From: Synanceia verrucosa | Lineage: Eukaryota > Chordata > Actinopteri > Perciformes > Synanceiidae | NCBI GenBank assembly: GCA_029721515.1 | Contig: CM056562.1 | Location: forward strand, 11,057,335 to 11,121,334 | DNA length: 64,000 bases | Direction: 5' to 3' | Shown: positions 10,456 to 22,990 of the stretch, piece after piece | Layout of the letters: every line of letters starts with the position of its first letter | How positions within the stretch are numbered: position 1 is the first letter of the stretch | Made by a program: the position numbers and the translations under genes | The notes under the pieces: generated by a model | What the model saw: the letters and a program-made list of their open reading frames with translations, nothing else | Told to the model about the DNA's origin: nothing | Databases searched by the model: none

Positions 10456-12771
10456 GTAAGTATGTGTTTTAATAATTAACACATCAACATGTATATTCAC
10501 AGAGTTGTAAAGTAAATACAAGTAGATAAGGTAAACTGTCATGATCTGATCTATTGTCCCACCACATTTTATTTTGCAGAAAACACACAAACACACTCAT
10601 TTCAAGCAAAAAGCACAAGGAATGGTACAATCTTGAAAAGACACCATCATGTTCAATTTGAGGGATTAGCTTAGCAGAAAAACAGTCATCATTTGAAATG
10701 ACCACTGCAAAGACACACAATATATCATTCTCCCCTTTGGGACAATAAAATAGATGTGGACATTTTCATTTCAAAGTCGCTTTTGCTGTTGGTGAAGATG
10801 AGCTGTATGCTGTCTATTTATCTGCACAGTGAGGAAAACAAATTGTGTGTGTGCTAGTTTATAGCATCACTTTGTGGCCTTGGTGTCAGAGTAGACATGA
10901 TTATGAAGTAACACTAAAATTGTGTAATATTTTGTGCTAGTGACTGTCTTGTCATGTGCCAGCACTAATTAACAAGGTCTAACTCCATGTGAAACTGTTG
11001 CAATGGACAAATTATTGCAAGGACTAATTTCAGAACAAGCAATTCTGACTTGGTTACACAGGGCTTTTACTGCAGCATTATTATATGTGACATGCATTGA
11101 TATTGCCTCGATATATTTTCATTAACAGTTCTTGATGGTAGATTTTTGTCTGGTTGTTAGGAGGCTGTTTTTATAGGACTTCCTTCAGTTTGTGAGGCAG
11201 TGAGTGATGGTAACCTTCGGGGGTCATCTCTGTTTACTGTGCCACTGTTTATATCTGTCACTGTGGATTGAGGTGTTTTATAAAGCTCACAGCTTGATGT
11301 GCTGCAACATCCCTCAGCTGGTGTTATGGATGTTGTGAACAGGAAGCCAAATGATTCCAAGCTGCCAGATTACTTTCTGGTTGATGTGCTATGTTTTCCG
11401 ACACTTGTTCACTGCCTGATGATCGCTGTAACATGTACTTGGGGAATCCATCAACACTCTGGCGTAAAGAAGGTTTTATATAGCTTATTGCTGACTGTAA
11501 ATAACAAGCTAATGTGCAAAGCTGACTTTTGTGGTTGTGTTGTTGCACATCCAAGGATTGCTACTTGCTGTATAGAGGCTGCACTGCCACACATGAGAGA
11601 CAATTCAGTGATGCACTGACTGATAGCTATCTCCGGTGTGGGTATAGATAAAGTGGAAAATATTGCAATTTATGGAGAGGGGGTAGACGTCTACGGAGGT
11701 TTCCCTGAACACTGTTTGGCAAAGCTCTGAAAGCACAAGCCGTGGATCTTCAACTCCAACTAGACTAAGAGTGAGTAAGCTTTTAACGAGATCAGAGAGA
11801 ATAAAGTGAAACATTTTACCCAGAAGCACAGCAGTATTAACATTGGAAAGGCTTCCAATCAAACCAAAGAACAACATTCACTGATGCAGGAGGCCTTCCA
11901 CTCCAATCTTCAACTTTTTCATCGTTGCCTGGTGCTTAGTTACCCATGGTGCATCACAAAACAGAAACGAAAGAAATACTTGATGTTGAAAAGTAAAAGT
12001 AATTCTATCACTTTAGTTTTTACCAGAGAGATAATTTGAGTCGAATTTAAATAAATGTCTCATTGTGCCTGAGGGAACAGAATGATGGCTTTCCTGTTGG
12101 CTGCTGAAGATTTTTCAACACACAATAACGTGAATGATGCCTGCTTTGTCTGATACCTTTAGAAAAACATGTATCACTGCAGCATTTACCCGATTCACAC
12201 ACCCAGTGTCTTGAATTATTGTGTTTCAGGCTTTATGTCAACCCATGACAATGTATTGAGCTGATTGTATGTCATGCACAGAACTTACAATCGGTAAACA
12301 CATTGGGAATAAAAGCCTTGAATGTGCAGTGCTGAGCAGGTACACATTTTTGTTGTATTCATTGTCTCTTTTTAGTGGCTGAAAAAGAGATGAGATGTTG
12401 TGTGCCATACCATCAAAAGAATTGGAAAAGTTCAGCATTGCTGCAGTAGCTCATATCACAGATTGTAACCAGCTTTCCAAAGACAGAACGAGAATGAGAG
12501 GTTTGAAGCCCAGTTTATCGTGCATGGAACAATAGGACGAGATTGCTCCGCTCGCTCACCTCCAGCTCTGTGCACTCGGCCCTGAGGAGCCTGTGTTGTG
12601 TGCGTCCATAGAGACGAATCATTTCAGGGCCATGATAAGGGCTCTGCTTTGGGGAAGATACTGTGCTATTGTGGCAGAATTTCAGTACAATGAACTGGCC
12701 GACGATCTAACACACTGGGGTGGCAGAGTACAACCCCCTCCCCTGACACACACGCTCTCACTTGATGGCAT

Positions 12772-12800
12772 TGTGTGTGTGTGTGGGGGGGGTGGGTGGT
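12772..12800. repeat. (GT)n followed by poly(G)
   Basis: A TGTGTGTGTGTG run passes into eight consecutive G and then GTGGGTGG. It is a short compound simple repeat immediately upstream of the hAT-like repeat. Confidence 0.8.
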
Positions 12801-12816
12801 CCGTCCAAGTTATCCA

Positions 12817-13180
12817 CAGTGCTGTAATGCAACCAAGTACATAAATTCAAGTACTGTATTTAAGTACAGTTTTGAGGTTATTGTATTTCACTTGAGTGTT
12901 TCCATTTTCACCCTCTTTATTTACACATTTCAGAGGGAACTAATGCACTTTTGACTCAGCTACATTTATTTGATAACTTGAGCATCTACATTAGTTGCAG
13001 ACTCCGATTAATAATACAACATATAATCAACAAATAACTTGTTATGTATTATTATTGGTCAATACAAGATAATACTTTATTTATTTATTTACTTAATTTA
13101 AATTAAAAGATACCCAGCAGTATAATAACTTAAATGAGTCTCACCATTACCAGCTGCAAGATTAAAGTGATGCAATGAAG
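12817..13180 (+). mobile_element. Teleost dispersed repeat, hAT-like non-autonomous element, 3'-truncated
   Basis: It begins CAGTGCTGTAATGCAACCAA and continues AAGTACTGTATTTAAGTACA, TTTTGAGGTTATTGTATTTC, then TTTCAGAGGGAACTAATGCA and AAGATACCCAGCAGTATAAT. This ordered series matches a very common fish repeat that starts CAGTGGTGGAA and carries many AAGTAC/GTACTT words. The CAG terminus suggests a hAT-type non-autonomous element. The usual distal part, rich in TACTTTTACTTAAGTA, is absent, so the copy ends early near 13180. The match is recognised from memory, without a library search. Confidence 0.65.
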
Positions 13181-13202
13181 CAAAGCAATGTAGTGTTGTG
13201 GT

Positions 13203-13600
13203 TGTGGACAGGGCCAAGAGCAAAACGCTTTTAGCCACTTAAATAAAAGCCCACCTAAAAAAGGTCTTTCAGTTCAAGTGTACACTATATTTACAAATAA
13301 TTCACCACTTTACCTTGCCAGCTATAGAGTCTGTGTTAGAGAAGCTGCCATGATGCTCTTGCCAAAGGAACCAAACTCCATTGAAAAAAAACTGTAATTT
13401 TACCTCACAGAACACAGCTGTCCTGATTGGTTAGTTTGTCCTCTTATGCAACTTTGGTGAATCCAAACTAACGAAAGTATAGATGGATGCTGATGCTATA
13501 TACTGATATTATATACATTATATACTGATAGATACTATTTTTTTCAGGCAGGCCTTTCTTTTAGGTGGGTAAGTATGTTTTGCTGCTGGCCCTGTCCACA
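13203..13600. repeat. Inverted pair of a dispersed repeat, about 60-bp arms
   Basis: The left arm starts TGTGGACAGGGCC at 13203 and runs through AGAGCAAAACGCTTTTAGCC to CCCACCTAAAAAAGGTCTTT near 13270. The right arm (about 13545-13600) reads on the minus strand TGTGGACAGGGCCAGCAGCA, then AAAACATACTTACCCACCTA and AAAGAAAGGCCTGCCTG. The arms share several identical blocks separated by small gaps. No target duplication is evident. It is either a fold-back element or two inverted copies of one repeat. Confidence 0.6.
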
Positions 13601-16600
13601 GAAATACATTTCTGTTTCAATCCCTGTCTGTTTTTCCCCACTACAAACTGTCCCTTTAAATAAAATATATGAGAATTTCTTCCATTGATGGTCATCCAGC
13701 AGAGATGTGAGTTTGCTCTAGTCACACACATGGCAATTGTACAAATGGTCTGTAATTGTCCAATGATTGAAATGTGCACACAAGTGGGACCAATGTCTTA
13801 GGGCACTGTTATATCAAGGACTTTGTGCACATACACTGTGTGTTAGCAAGATAAGGAGAGAGGAGAAAATAAAGAGGACACAGCATGATTGATGAGTGGT
13901 GCATTTATCTCTCAGGCCAGCACACTGTAGTCCTGATGCCCTCACAGCACAGATAGGGCCCCAATGCCAGTGTGAAATTCACTCTTAAAAGCATCTAGAC
14001 TTCCATTGTAGAAGAATAAACATCCTCGCTGTGGTCAAGGAGAGCTGCTCCTTTAATCTAGAGAGACCTGAGTACAGGAATGATCCTTCAGATCACAATA
14101 GATGAAAGAATAAGGGAGAACAGCCTCTGCTTCTATGTATCCTCCACAGAAATAAATGAAATACAATATGTGGATATGTGTAAACAGTAGACCAGAAGGC
14201 TCTATTTTTTTTTCAAAAATACATAAGTGGTTGCAGACACAGAATCAGTGACGGCCTGACACAACCAGTTCTCCATATGGTGTTGGAGCAGTTTCCTCCT
14301 GCTCCTAGCACACACATCCCTTTGCTCATCTGGATTTGGTTTATTTCTCATTTCAGATCTAATTAGGTTTAATTCAGGCTTACATAGGTTTAATCTGCAG
14401 ATGAAAAACACGGTCTGACACTTATTTAGCTGCCACGGATGTGCTCTGGATGGCCAAGCGTTTTAATGAAGCTTCTCGAGTGCCCAGCAGTCCAGCATTT
14501 CTGATGCCGTCTGAACACTTGAGACAGATTGGGAGTCTGTATTAAGCTGTGCTGCGCTGCTCAGGGCAAAAGTGATGTGTGGCGATTTCACCTTTCAGCA
14601 TCACTCTGGTCTTGGCTTCAATATAAAGCACTCCACTGTGACTTCCCCAAAAACAGGTGTTTACATATTGTTTCCTTTCCTGTGAATGATATATTTACTT
14701 TAGAAACATTTGTCATTTAAGACACCTGATAATAAATTCCAGCTCAAGTCAGGGCAGGAGATTTAACAGTGATTTGTGATGAATGTCAAGTGACTATTAG
14801 GAATAAATGCAATATGGTGTATGTTTTGTATGGTTGTGTTTTTCTATGTGAATGGATATCAGTTGAGGAGGCTGTCTAGGTTTTGGCAGATGGAGCTATA
14901 ACATGACGCATTCATTGTGAATAAGACGGATGGCTTCCGTTATCATGGCTATATTGTATGGTTCACCTTTGGAAAATGTGAATTACATTTTTGAGTATTG
15001 TGAGCAGCTTTATCAGGCATGGTAAGCAGAAAGTAAACCACATGTGCCCCCTGTGCTTGTTTATCAGCATCCATACATGCTGGTTAAAATGATGATGAAT
15101 CACCTCTGAGAACACAAAGACAATCCAGAGCCAGAGTCCCACCTCCTTTTCCAGCTAGCCATTCTCTTCCATTAGCCTTGTCCAGACAGTGTGTGTTTTC
15201 AATACAACGTTGCTTTCATCAGTCTTTCTAAAAGGCTGAAACATAATACATGTGATTGTGATACCCTCTACTGTAAGGGACGGGGCAATTTGAGAATCTC
15301 CATTATAACCAAAGTAGAAGTGACTATTTTCTTTGTATTCAACAACATCTGAGGTTGTGATAGACAGTAATATGAAACTACAGTACATATGGCAGGCTGG
15401 CAAGATGTATGCAAACAGCTCGCTCATGTTTCTGGTGAATGTGGTCTGAGTTATACAGTCAGAAAAAATCTTTCATTGCTTCTATCAGCTGGGAACGAAG
15501 ACGTGTGCTCAGCATTAATGATAAGTTACCACATAGTTTTTTTTAATTTTTTTTGAGGGGCACATTTACTGCATATTTTTTTTCACTGCAACCAAAACGA
15601 CAGTATGTTTACTCCCTTTACTACAGATAAATACCTTCCTTCGATCGATGACTGATAATTGTTACAAGTACTTTTCCAGGCTTTTTCTTACACTCTGGAC
15701 AACCCATTGCTAATGGTATTACTGAGACAACCCAATGGTGTATTTCAGTTCAAAGGGATCTGTGGCAAAACTGTGGGGCGCATAAGGATGCAACTATTAA
15801 TGTATTGAAAAATGAATGATAATGAAAAAAACATTTAAGCATTACATTTTGTTTAAATGTTACTATCCAGTACAGTGGTACATATAGATTACCCCAGTAA
15901 ATTTAGAACTATGAAAGAGCCCTCCATTGGAAAACACCTTGAGAAGCTAAAGCTACTGGAACAGACACTAACACTAAGTGTACTTCAGCTCTCTGTTGCT
16001 GCATTGCCACTTCACTGTGTTTTTATTGTCTTATATCCAGCAAAAGCACTTTGCCAAGTGTTGCATCTGCAGCTGAGAGAGGCACAAATTTGCTCCCTCG
16101 CATGCCTCGAGGATGCCGATACGCCGCTGATGGTTTGTGCAACTGGCATGGTGTTCAAAGGCAGCATTGGTCTTTTGAAGTCAGTGTCTAGCCCCTTTGA
16201 GTTGTTTGCTGTGACTGAGAGCATCACGGAGATATGACCAGATCATGAGCAGAGAGCACGACTAAACACTCAACTCTGCCTCCATGTTCTGCACTGTCGC
16301 GTGTGGATGGAGACACGCAGTTTGACCTGAGATAGCTGTGTTCTCTCCTCAGCCTCTCTGTAAAACACCTGCACATTTGGCTATGTGCATGCTTTAGAGA
16401 GTATATGTGAATGCCTTATTAGTTTTCTCTGTCAGATAATTACTTTTCTGGCACCAGTACTAATGCATGCCATGTAGTCTAATACATTAGTGGCAGCCAT
16501 TTGGCCCAAGGCAGCAGAATGGGGATTTTATGGCTTTTATGATCTGAGAATTTTATTATCTGGCTCACTCTGGATAATATGATGTGTGCTCTTTGATTCC

Positions 16601-19600
16601 CCTGACCTCAGGTTGGTGTAGTTAAATACTTCTAGTTTCAGTATTTAAATAGATTTAAAATGATATGGATCCAATTTCTGAATCGACACAAAGTTATTTC
16701 TTAAATGTTTAACTTTATGTTATCTGTGGAGGGAAAAGCATTTTGATTAAGCGCTCCTGCTGTCAAAGATAAAGAATACTTTATCATGAGCAGCCAATGC
16801 TACAGTATTTTCAGTGTTTATCTGAGTGTTTTGATTTAGCTTCTCTCTTCAGAGCGCAATCCCCTCTGCACGAATGGGGATTAAGCCTATCGTCTCTCTA
16901 TCTTATCCAAAGACCACGGTGTTGCTTCACTCCTGGTAATTGCAGATTGTTCACCTTATTCTCTGATGTGAGGTGACTTTGAGTCTTCTGTTCTAAGGTG
17001 GATGAATATTAAATATTCTTATATATTATTATACTTACAATGAAAAAATAACACTTGTATGCTTATGTTTTGTGATAACAGGCTTAAATAAGGCTTTGAT
17101 GGAATTGCTATGACTGTTATTGAGGAATACAGAGCAAACTAACAAACACCATCATAAATATGAAGTATGTACAGTATGATTTATCTTTATGGGTCATACA
17201 GATGGCTGCCTCTTGTATGGGGTTATGTAAAATGTCTTTTTTTGTGGTGTGCAAGCCCTCAGTATTTAATTATTAGGGACTCTCCTGCATACCCAGGCAC
17301 TCTTGTACACATGCACTGAGTCCATCAATAAATACAGCCCACTGCACAATAACACATGGACACTGAGATATGATGCCCCCTGAGTTCAGCTCTCTCCGTT
17401 CGTGCATCTACTGTAGTCCCACCTCCGTGCTTACCGTGCTGGAACAAGCTATCTTAATGACATGCTAATTGATTTAGTGTAGCACAGATAACAGTAGGCT
17501 GGCGCACCGTGATAAAGGAAGAGTGGGTTGAGCTATTGGTTCAGAAGAGGACAGGAGGCTCATCAAACCCCAACTAGCTCATTCACTCTATTTGAACACA
17601 CTGTTACACTGCAGTACCCCAAGCTGAAGCATGGAGACCTTTACTGTGAGGTGTGTGCGTGTGTGTGTGTGTTCACACTGTTAAGTGTATGCTCTTGCAT
17701 AACATGACCCAGTGAGCTTGTTTTAAGACTGCTGAAAGTTCAGACAAAGCAAAAAAAACTCTGCTGTTCATCAGAGCCATTAATGATGTTGTTTATCTAT
17801 TGTCTGCAGAAACAGATAGTGGATGGAAAACATTATGACCACTTCACTGTCCTTTTACTAACTTGTGCTGATATTAAGCTATAAAGTCTGGGACACATGA
17901 ATAACCTTGCTTAACATTGCCAGTATAATGAACTTCTTGTTATGGGTATATAAACAGTTTGTGAAGCGAATATGTACAGTACAGTTAAGTAAAGATAAAG
18001 TTACCTTTAATTAGTATTTTTACACCTGAAACCTCAAGTCTAACTATAGTTAACTGAATCCTTAAAAAGTGCTAAATTCAGAGAAGATTTATTTGTAGGA
18101 TTGCCTCCAAGTGGCTGTCATCATGGTGAATAGCAACTTAAGATATTACCAGCATGAGTAGTGCAAACAGCAGCAACAGTGCTCATCTGGACAGAAACAA
18201 AGGGTGGGCATTATTCTTTTGCAGTGACACTGTTGGCCATGAGCACTAACACACAGAGAGCTGTGACTCTGCTGCATTTTTACATAGCAAATATTTGTTT
18301 GCTGAATTATGGACTTAACACCTTTAACATGAAGGCAGTTAACAGTGGATTGCAAATCTCCATACAGGCTGTGCAACTGGGGAAAATGTTTCTGCATTTA
18401 TCAGGGTAAATACTTAATGGAGTAATTATGTTAAGAAATGAATATTTAGTGCATTCACACAGTAAGTGCTGTGATTCCCAAAACCCAAGACCATTTAATG
18501 TAGAGCTTTATGACCACAAAAAGATGGTTCATTTGTAGCCAACAAGGTTGTACAGTTTGTTCAGTCACATACAGAGGCTGCTGTGGCTCAGAGATAGAGC
18601 AGGTTGTCCCAGAAGATTTTTGATTTGATGCTTTGCTCACAAAAATTGTTCCCGAAAGCTGTGCCATCGATGTCTGTATGAATTTTTAGAGCCGAGTCTG
18701 ATGGGCAGGTTGACACCTTGCATGGCAGCCTCTGCCATCAGTGAATGATGAATGTGTGTGAATAGGTGAATGTGGTCTGAACACAGGAAAAGAGTTATAT
18801 GAATGTCCATCAATTTACCACATTCCCATCTTGTTTCCCAACCACTGTATTATTTCCCATAAACAAATGCTGTGCCTAACACCTGCAAAATGATTTAGCC
18901 ATTTAATAAAGCTCTCTACTGAGTTTTATTTGAAAAGCTACAAGATGAAATATCTCAAAAATTAAGGTGAAGATTGGTGACATCCACCATTTTGGCAGTA
19001 TATGTAGTAAAGTACTGCAACATAATTAAAGGCAGCAACAAAATCCTCAACCATTTGTCTCTGTATGTCACAGCTGAGCACCTTTGACTCATCACAGCTG
19101 GTCATTTTTGACCACCTCATCAATAAACTTACTTACAGTGTCAATATTGGTCTACAGTGTGTCTGTTTCTGTATGGGAAGCACATATGCAGGACTTCTGA
19201 AGGGTTGAGTCTTGGTTCAGGGAGGAGGGGTGTAGACCACCGTGGTGATTACTTTAGCTGTTGCTGTGTGATTGCACAGTCTCTGGCATGTGATTAGGGG
19301 GAATGGGCCGTATCTCTTACCATCTCAAAGGGGGATCAAATCAGCCTCAAAGCCTGGCTTCAGGCGGTGGTGCATTTGAAAGTCAATGTTTTATTTCGAA
19401 GCATAAATTACTTGATCAGGGCACTTTTTCCCCAAGGTTGTATTCAGATATAAGGGTTGCCACAGTTAGAGGGGCTCTAGTGTTTGCATCTGTCATGTCA
19501 CACATGACCCTATCAAGTTGACTTTTTATTTCTAAAGATAATTAACCTGAATTAAATACACAACCATTTTGTCTGTGCTGTTAGTGATTTGTCACCCCCT

Positions 19601-21335
19601 GGATATTGCATCCACACATCTACAATAAACCATATAATAAGCTATTAAACTTTGTCTTTGCGTGAACCAGCAGGATACTGAAAGCTATTCAAGTGGAGAT
19701 GAAGATGCTCATATTGCTATCGATGCCCAGTTGATTCAGTGAACCATAAATGGTTGTAAATGCTCTTCAAAGTTGTGTTAAAGGTTGAATCTGTGGTTCG
19801 GTTCAAGTCATGCTGAGTTCTGAAGAGCTAATCCCCCATGCAGTTTGCCTTTTTCTAAGAGAGCTTTCTACTGAGCTGCAGAAAGAGAGGCATTGAAAGC
19901 TGTGGGTCTTTGCCTCACCTCGCCTACGTCTAGTAGGTCTTTAAATTATGTCATTGTTTGACTGTTAACATTGCTGACAAATGATCTTTACAGTGCTGAT
20001 TGACAAGGGCGTCTTGCTCTGCGGGACACAGCCAGCATGGCTAGCACAGGAGGAGTGGTACATGTTGTAACTCAACAGGGCTTCAGAGATAAGACTGGGC
20101 AATGAGGTCAGCTGCATGGTAGAGGAGGGTGATGGATAGAACAGGAGACACTCACCGTGTGAAGATTTTTAGTTCCTTTTCAGCTCTGTTTCTGTTCTGA
20201 GGCAGCAGTGACAAAGCCTAGGGACAACTCTGTGTATTTACTCCATATTACTGTGCAAATGCTAAAATGATTAGGCAAATCAGCTTACTTTTTCTGATGT
20301 TTATAACGGCTGTGTATGTTAACAAAGTGACCCAAGCTTGAACCTTTGTCCGAGCTGTCTCCTCTTCGCAACTGGCTCAACGTTCCCTGACCAGACACTA
20401 TGTGCTGGCTCACTGTATCCCCAGGCTGTCTGGAGTAATCAAAGGAGGGCAGCATTAATTGCTTGACCCTGGCAGGAAGCCAGGTGGTCTGGCATGGGTC
20501 ATCACCTGCCCGGGGAAAGGTTGCCCCTCATCGTCTCATCGACCATGCTCCCTCTCCTTTCTTTCCCTTCACTTTCTTTCACAACCAAGAAACAGGAAGT
20601 TACAAACCGTTCTCTCTCGAGGGGTGCTGCAAAGTCACCCCAGCCAAATGCCTGCCTGATTTTCCATGCAGCAATGCATCTAACCTCAAAGAGCAATACG
20701 ATTCCATTTGAAGCTTGAATTTGAATTGGGCCCTGCCCGCTTTTCCATAAACCTATTTCAGACAATGGTCCCATTCCTATTACACAATGTCTGTCTCTAT
20801 ACTCCGGCATAAACATCTAAGAGGGTGCTGCTGCAGGAGGGGCAGGGGTTTATCTGACATATGGCTGATATGTTCATCAAGCTTGTGCCCAGCCAATATC
20901 ACACTGTCAGAAGGCAGCATGGCATTCTGTCACCATGAGGGGCTGTGACAGAACAAGTCCTTTTCCATTACTCTCTCTCAGGGCAATCTCTGATATTGCC
21001 TCTCATTTCAGTTGTTTGCACTGGTGGATTCCCTATTGTTGGGTTTCCCTCTCTGGACCATAATCAGTGTGAACCTAAATGAATTTGAACATTACTATGT
21101 CAGTAATGTATCGAAGAGCATAGAGCTGCTCCCCTCGTGTATTTCTAAATGGCTGTGTACCATACTTATGTTGCATGTTTGTTGTTTAGCCCATATTTCA
21201 CTGTAAAATGTGGCAAATGATCGATAACAAGTCATACAGTACATAAATCCTGTACGCTGACCTGCTTCCTTGTTTCAGGCAGACTGCAGGGCTCAAGGTT
21301 CTTCGACCTGCCTGCTGACAAAAGTGTTTTCCTCC
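13601..21335 (+). other. Intron stretch without recognised features
   Basis: Apart from a short (GT)n run at 17650-17673, this 7.7-kb stretch shows no recognised repeat, exon or RNA gene. The longest frames are 15857-16237 (126 codons) and 20502-20816 on the minus strand (104 codons); they have no family motif. A word resembling a fish DNA-transposon terminus occurs near 17826 but is too short to call. Confidence 0.6.
17650..17673. repeat. Short (GT)n microsatellite
   Basis: GGTGTGTGCGTGTGTGTGTG followed by TGTT. It is a simple repeat with one GC interruption. Confidence 0.85.
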
Positions 21336-21338
21336 TTA
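21336..21338. repeat. TTA target duplication, left
   Basis: TTA immediately before the left terminus of the MITE, matched by TTA at 21902-21904. Confidence 0.8.
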
Positions 21339-21901
21339 AGCCTGGTTTATGCTTCTGCGTCGCGGCGACGGCGTAGCTACAGCGTCGACGTGGACCCCTA
21401 CGTGGACCCTACACCGTAGCCTGACGCGCACCTCCAAAAAATCCTGACTACGCGTTGCGTCAATGCGTTGAGACGCGAATGGCAAGGACTGTGATTGGTC
21501 CGCTCAGAACATAATTTCCGGCGGTTACTTTTCCGGTCAACAGCTCAACAACTCCGCTATTAGCTGAGCGGCACGAGCGGTACGGAATGGTCGGACAGAC
21601 CACCTCCGCAAACATCTTCTGTGCTTCAACATTTGTAGCATTTCTTTTTCAATTTTATGAGCTCCACCTCCAGAAACACCCGCTCCATCTCAGTTGTCAT
21701 TGTTTACTGTCAGAAGAAAACCAAGGAATCCGATATGAGCCCCCAGAAACCACTCAAAGTCACAGCCACACCCCCTAGCAGCTTGGCGGTGAATTGCAGA
21801 GCAACGCGTTCCCTCGAGGCAGAGCTTCGAATGCTCAATGAAGGCGTCGGGTCTACGCCGTAGCTACGCCGTCGCCACGACGCAGAAGCATAAACCAGGC
21901 T
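21339..21901. mobile_element. CpG-rich MITE, PIF/Harbinger type, with 42-bp inverted termini and TTA target duplication
   Basis: The element is 563 bp. The left terminus (21339-21380) starts AGCCTGGTTTATGCTTCTGC and ends GGCGACGGCGTAGCTAC. The right terminus (21860-21901) is its reverse complement at 41 of 42 positions, ending GCATAAACCAGGCT. It is bounded by TTA at 21336-21338 and TTA at 21902-21904. Three-base TTA/TAA duplications with inverted termini are characteristic of the PIF/Harbinger superfamily. The interior has no credible transposase: the two overlapping frames at 21587-21863 (63-68 codons) show no DDE motif, so the element is non-autonomous. It is strikingly rich in undecayed CpG compared with the surrounding AT-rich intron. 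Near-identical termini suggest recent insertion. Confidence 0.88.
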
Positions 21902-21904
21902 TTA
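21902..21904. repeat. TTA target duplication, right
   Basis: TTA immediately after the right terminus of the MITE, matching 21336-21338. Confidence 0.8.
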
Positions 21905-22779
21905 TCCCAGACAGTGAGCCAAGCCTTTCCTATCTCTCTGTACTCTGTTTCTTACTTTTTATTCAGCGATAAGGAGCTGTCGTCCTGTAGAGTGGTCTCT
22001 AGTATGTGTTCCCCCTGCCTGGACCACTGAATAACTATTTACGTGCTGAACTTTGACAGTACACCACAGTCTGTCCTTCCTCCACCAGAATAGTGAAATC
22101 AGTGTTCCTGTGAAGTTTTACTTGTCTTCTGCTTTTTGATTTCCTCTTGGCCTCTTGGCTGAAGAAAAGTTGAAGAAGAGCAAAACATATGAAAATCGTG
22201 TGCTTATTAGAGACTGCAGATACTGCACAATAAAGACACAATATATCTCTTTTTGATCGAGCCTCAATGTTCTCCAGTTCCATTTCTAAGCTTAGGCATT
22301 CTTTAAATCTGCTGTCCAGTCCCAGCTTGTTTCTTCAACTGAAACAAATCAATGGGATTTGTGCCTATTTTCTAATCACTATTAACAGTCTCTCCTGAGT
22401 GCTGAAATGAAAATGCACCCCCTTCGTGAAGCCTTCAGATTAGATTTGTTCAAAGTTATAGCATAAAAAGCACTCTCACTCTGTAATGTGAACACCACAG
22501 ATACAGTTTTTCATAAAAGCTTTGATGGACATCAAATCTAATCTGAAGTATACAGAGCCAAAGTATTCTGGCAAATCTGGTATGATTTTCTGCCTTTGAT
22601 GCACAGTAATTCAGCTTTCTCATCTGAAGAGGGCAAACCTCACACTGAGCAGACATAATTTTGCTCAAAGAATGTGGTTATGCTGCAGACCTTCCTTCTC
22701 CAATGGGAACTATTGATTATTTCACATGTCTGTCTGCTTTGAGGTTTTTCCGCACTTTCTTAGAGGAATTTTCTGTCAA

Positions 22780-22990
22780 ATATTTGTCCTTATTGTTGCA
22801 TTTTCATTGTTGCCTGGGGTCATTAATGAAATATGACCATATTTTGATCCAACAGTCTCATAAAGTTTGGAAATGTCACAAAAAAACAAAATGCAAATGG
22901 GATTAATTCCCCTCAGCTGTGTTTAAGAGAATAAAAAGGCCCTTTTAAATACAAGAAATCTCAACCTTTGTGAAAATGGCAGCCTTTGAA
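22780..22990. promoter_or_regulatory. Candidate intronic enhancer-like element (octamer plus OTX-type sites)
   Basis: A compact non-repetitive AT-rich block contains a palindromic homeodomain-type word TTCATTAATGAAA at 22822-22834. It also has a perfect POU octamer ATGCAAAT at 22891-22898, directly followed by a K50-homeodomain (OTX/bicoid-type) GGATTA at 22900-22905. This density is typical of conserved vertebrate developmental enhancers, but such words also arise by chance in AT-rich DNA. Without a cross-species alignment this is only a candidate. Confidence 0.22.

Noticed and set aside
10285..10596. 103-codon minus-strand frame with Tyr-Ile repeats
   Set aside because: Translation of the (TA)n tract.
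17826..17960. AACATTATGACCACTT word resembling the end of a common fish DNA transposon
   Set aside because: Only about 15 bp match from memory, and the following sequence does not continue the family; too weak to annotate.
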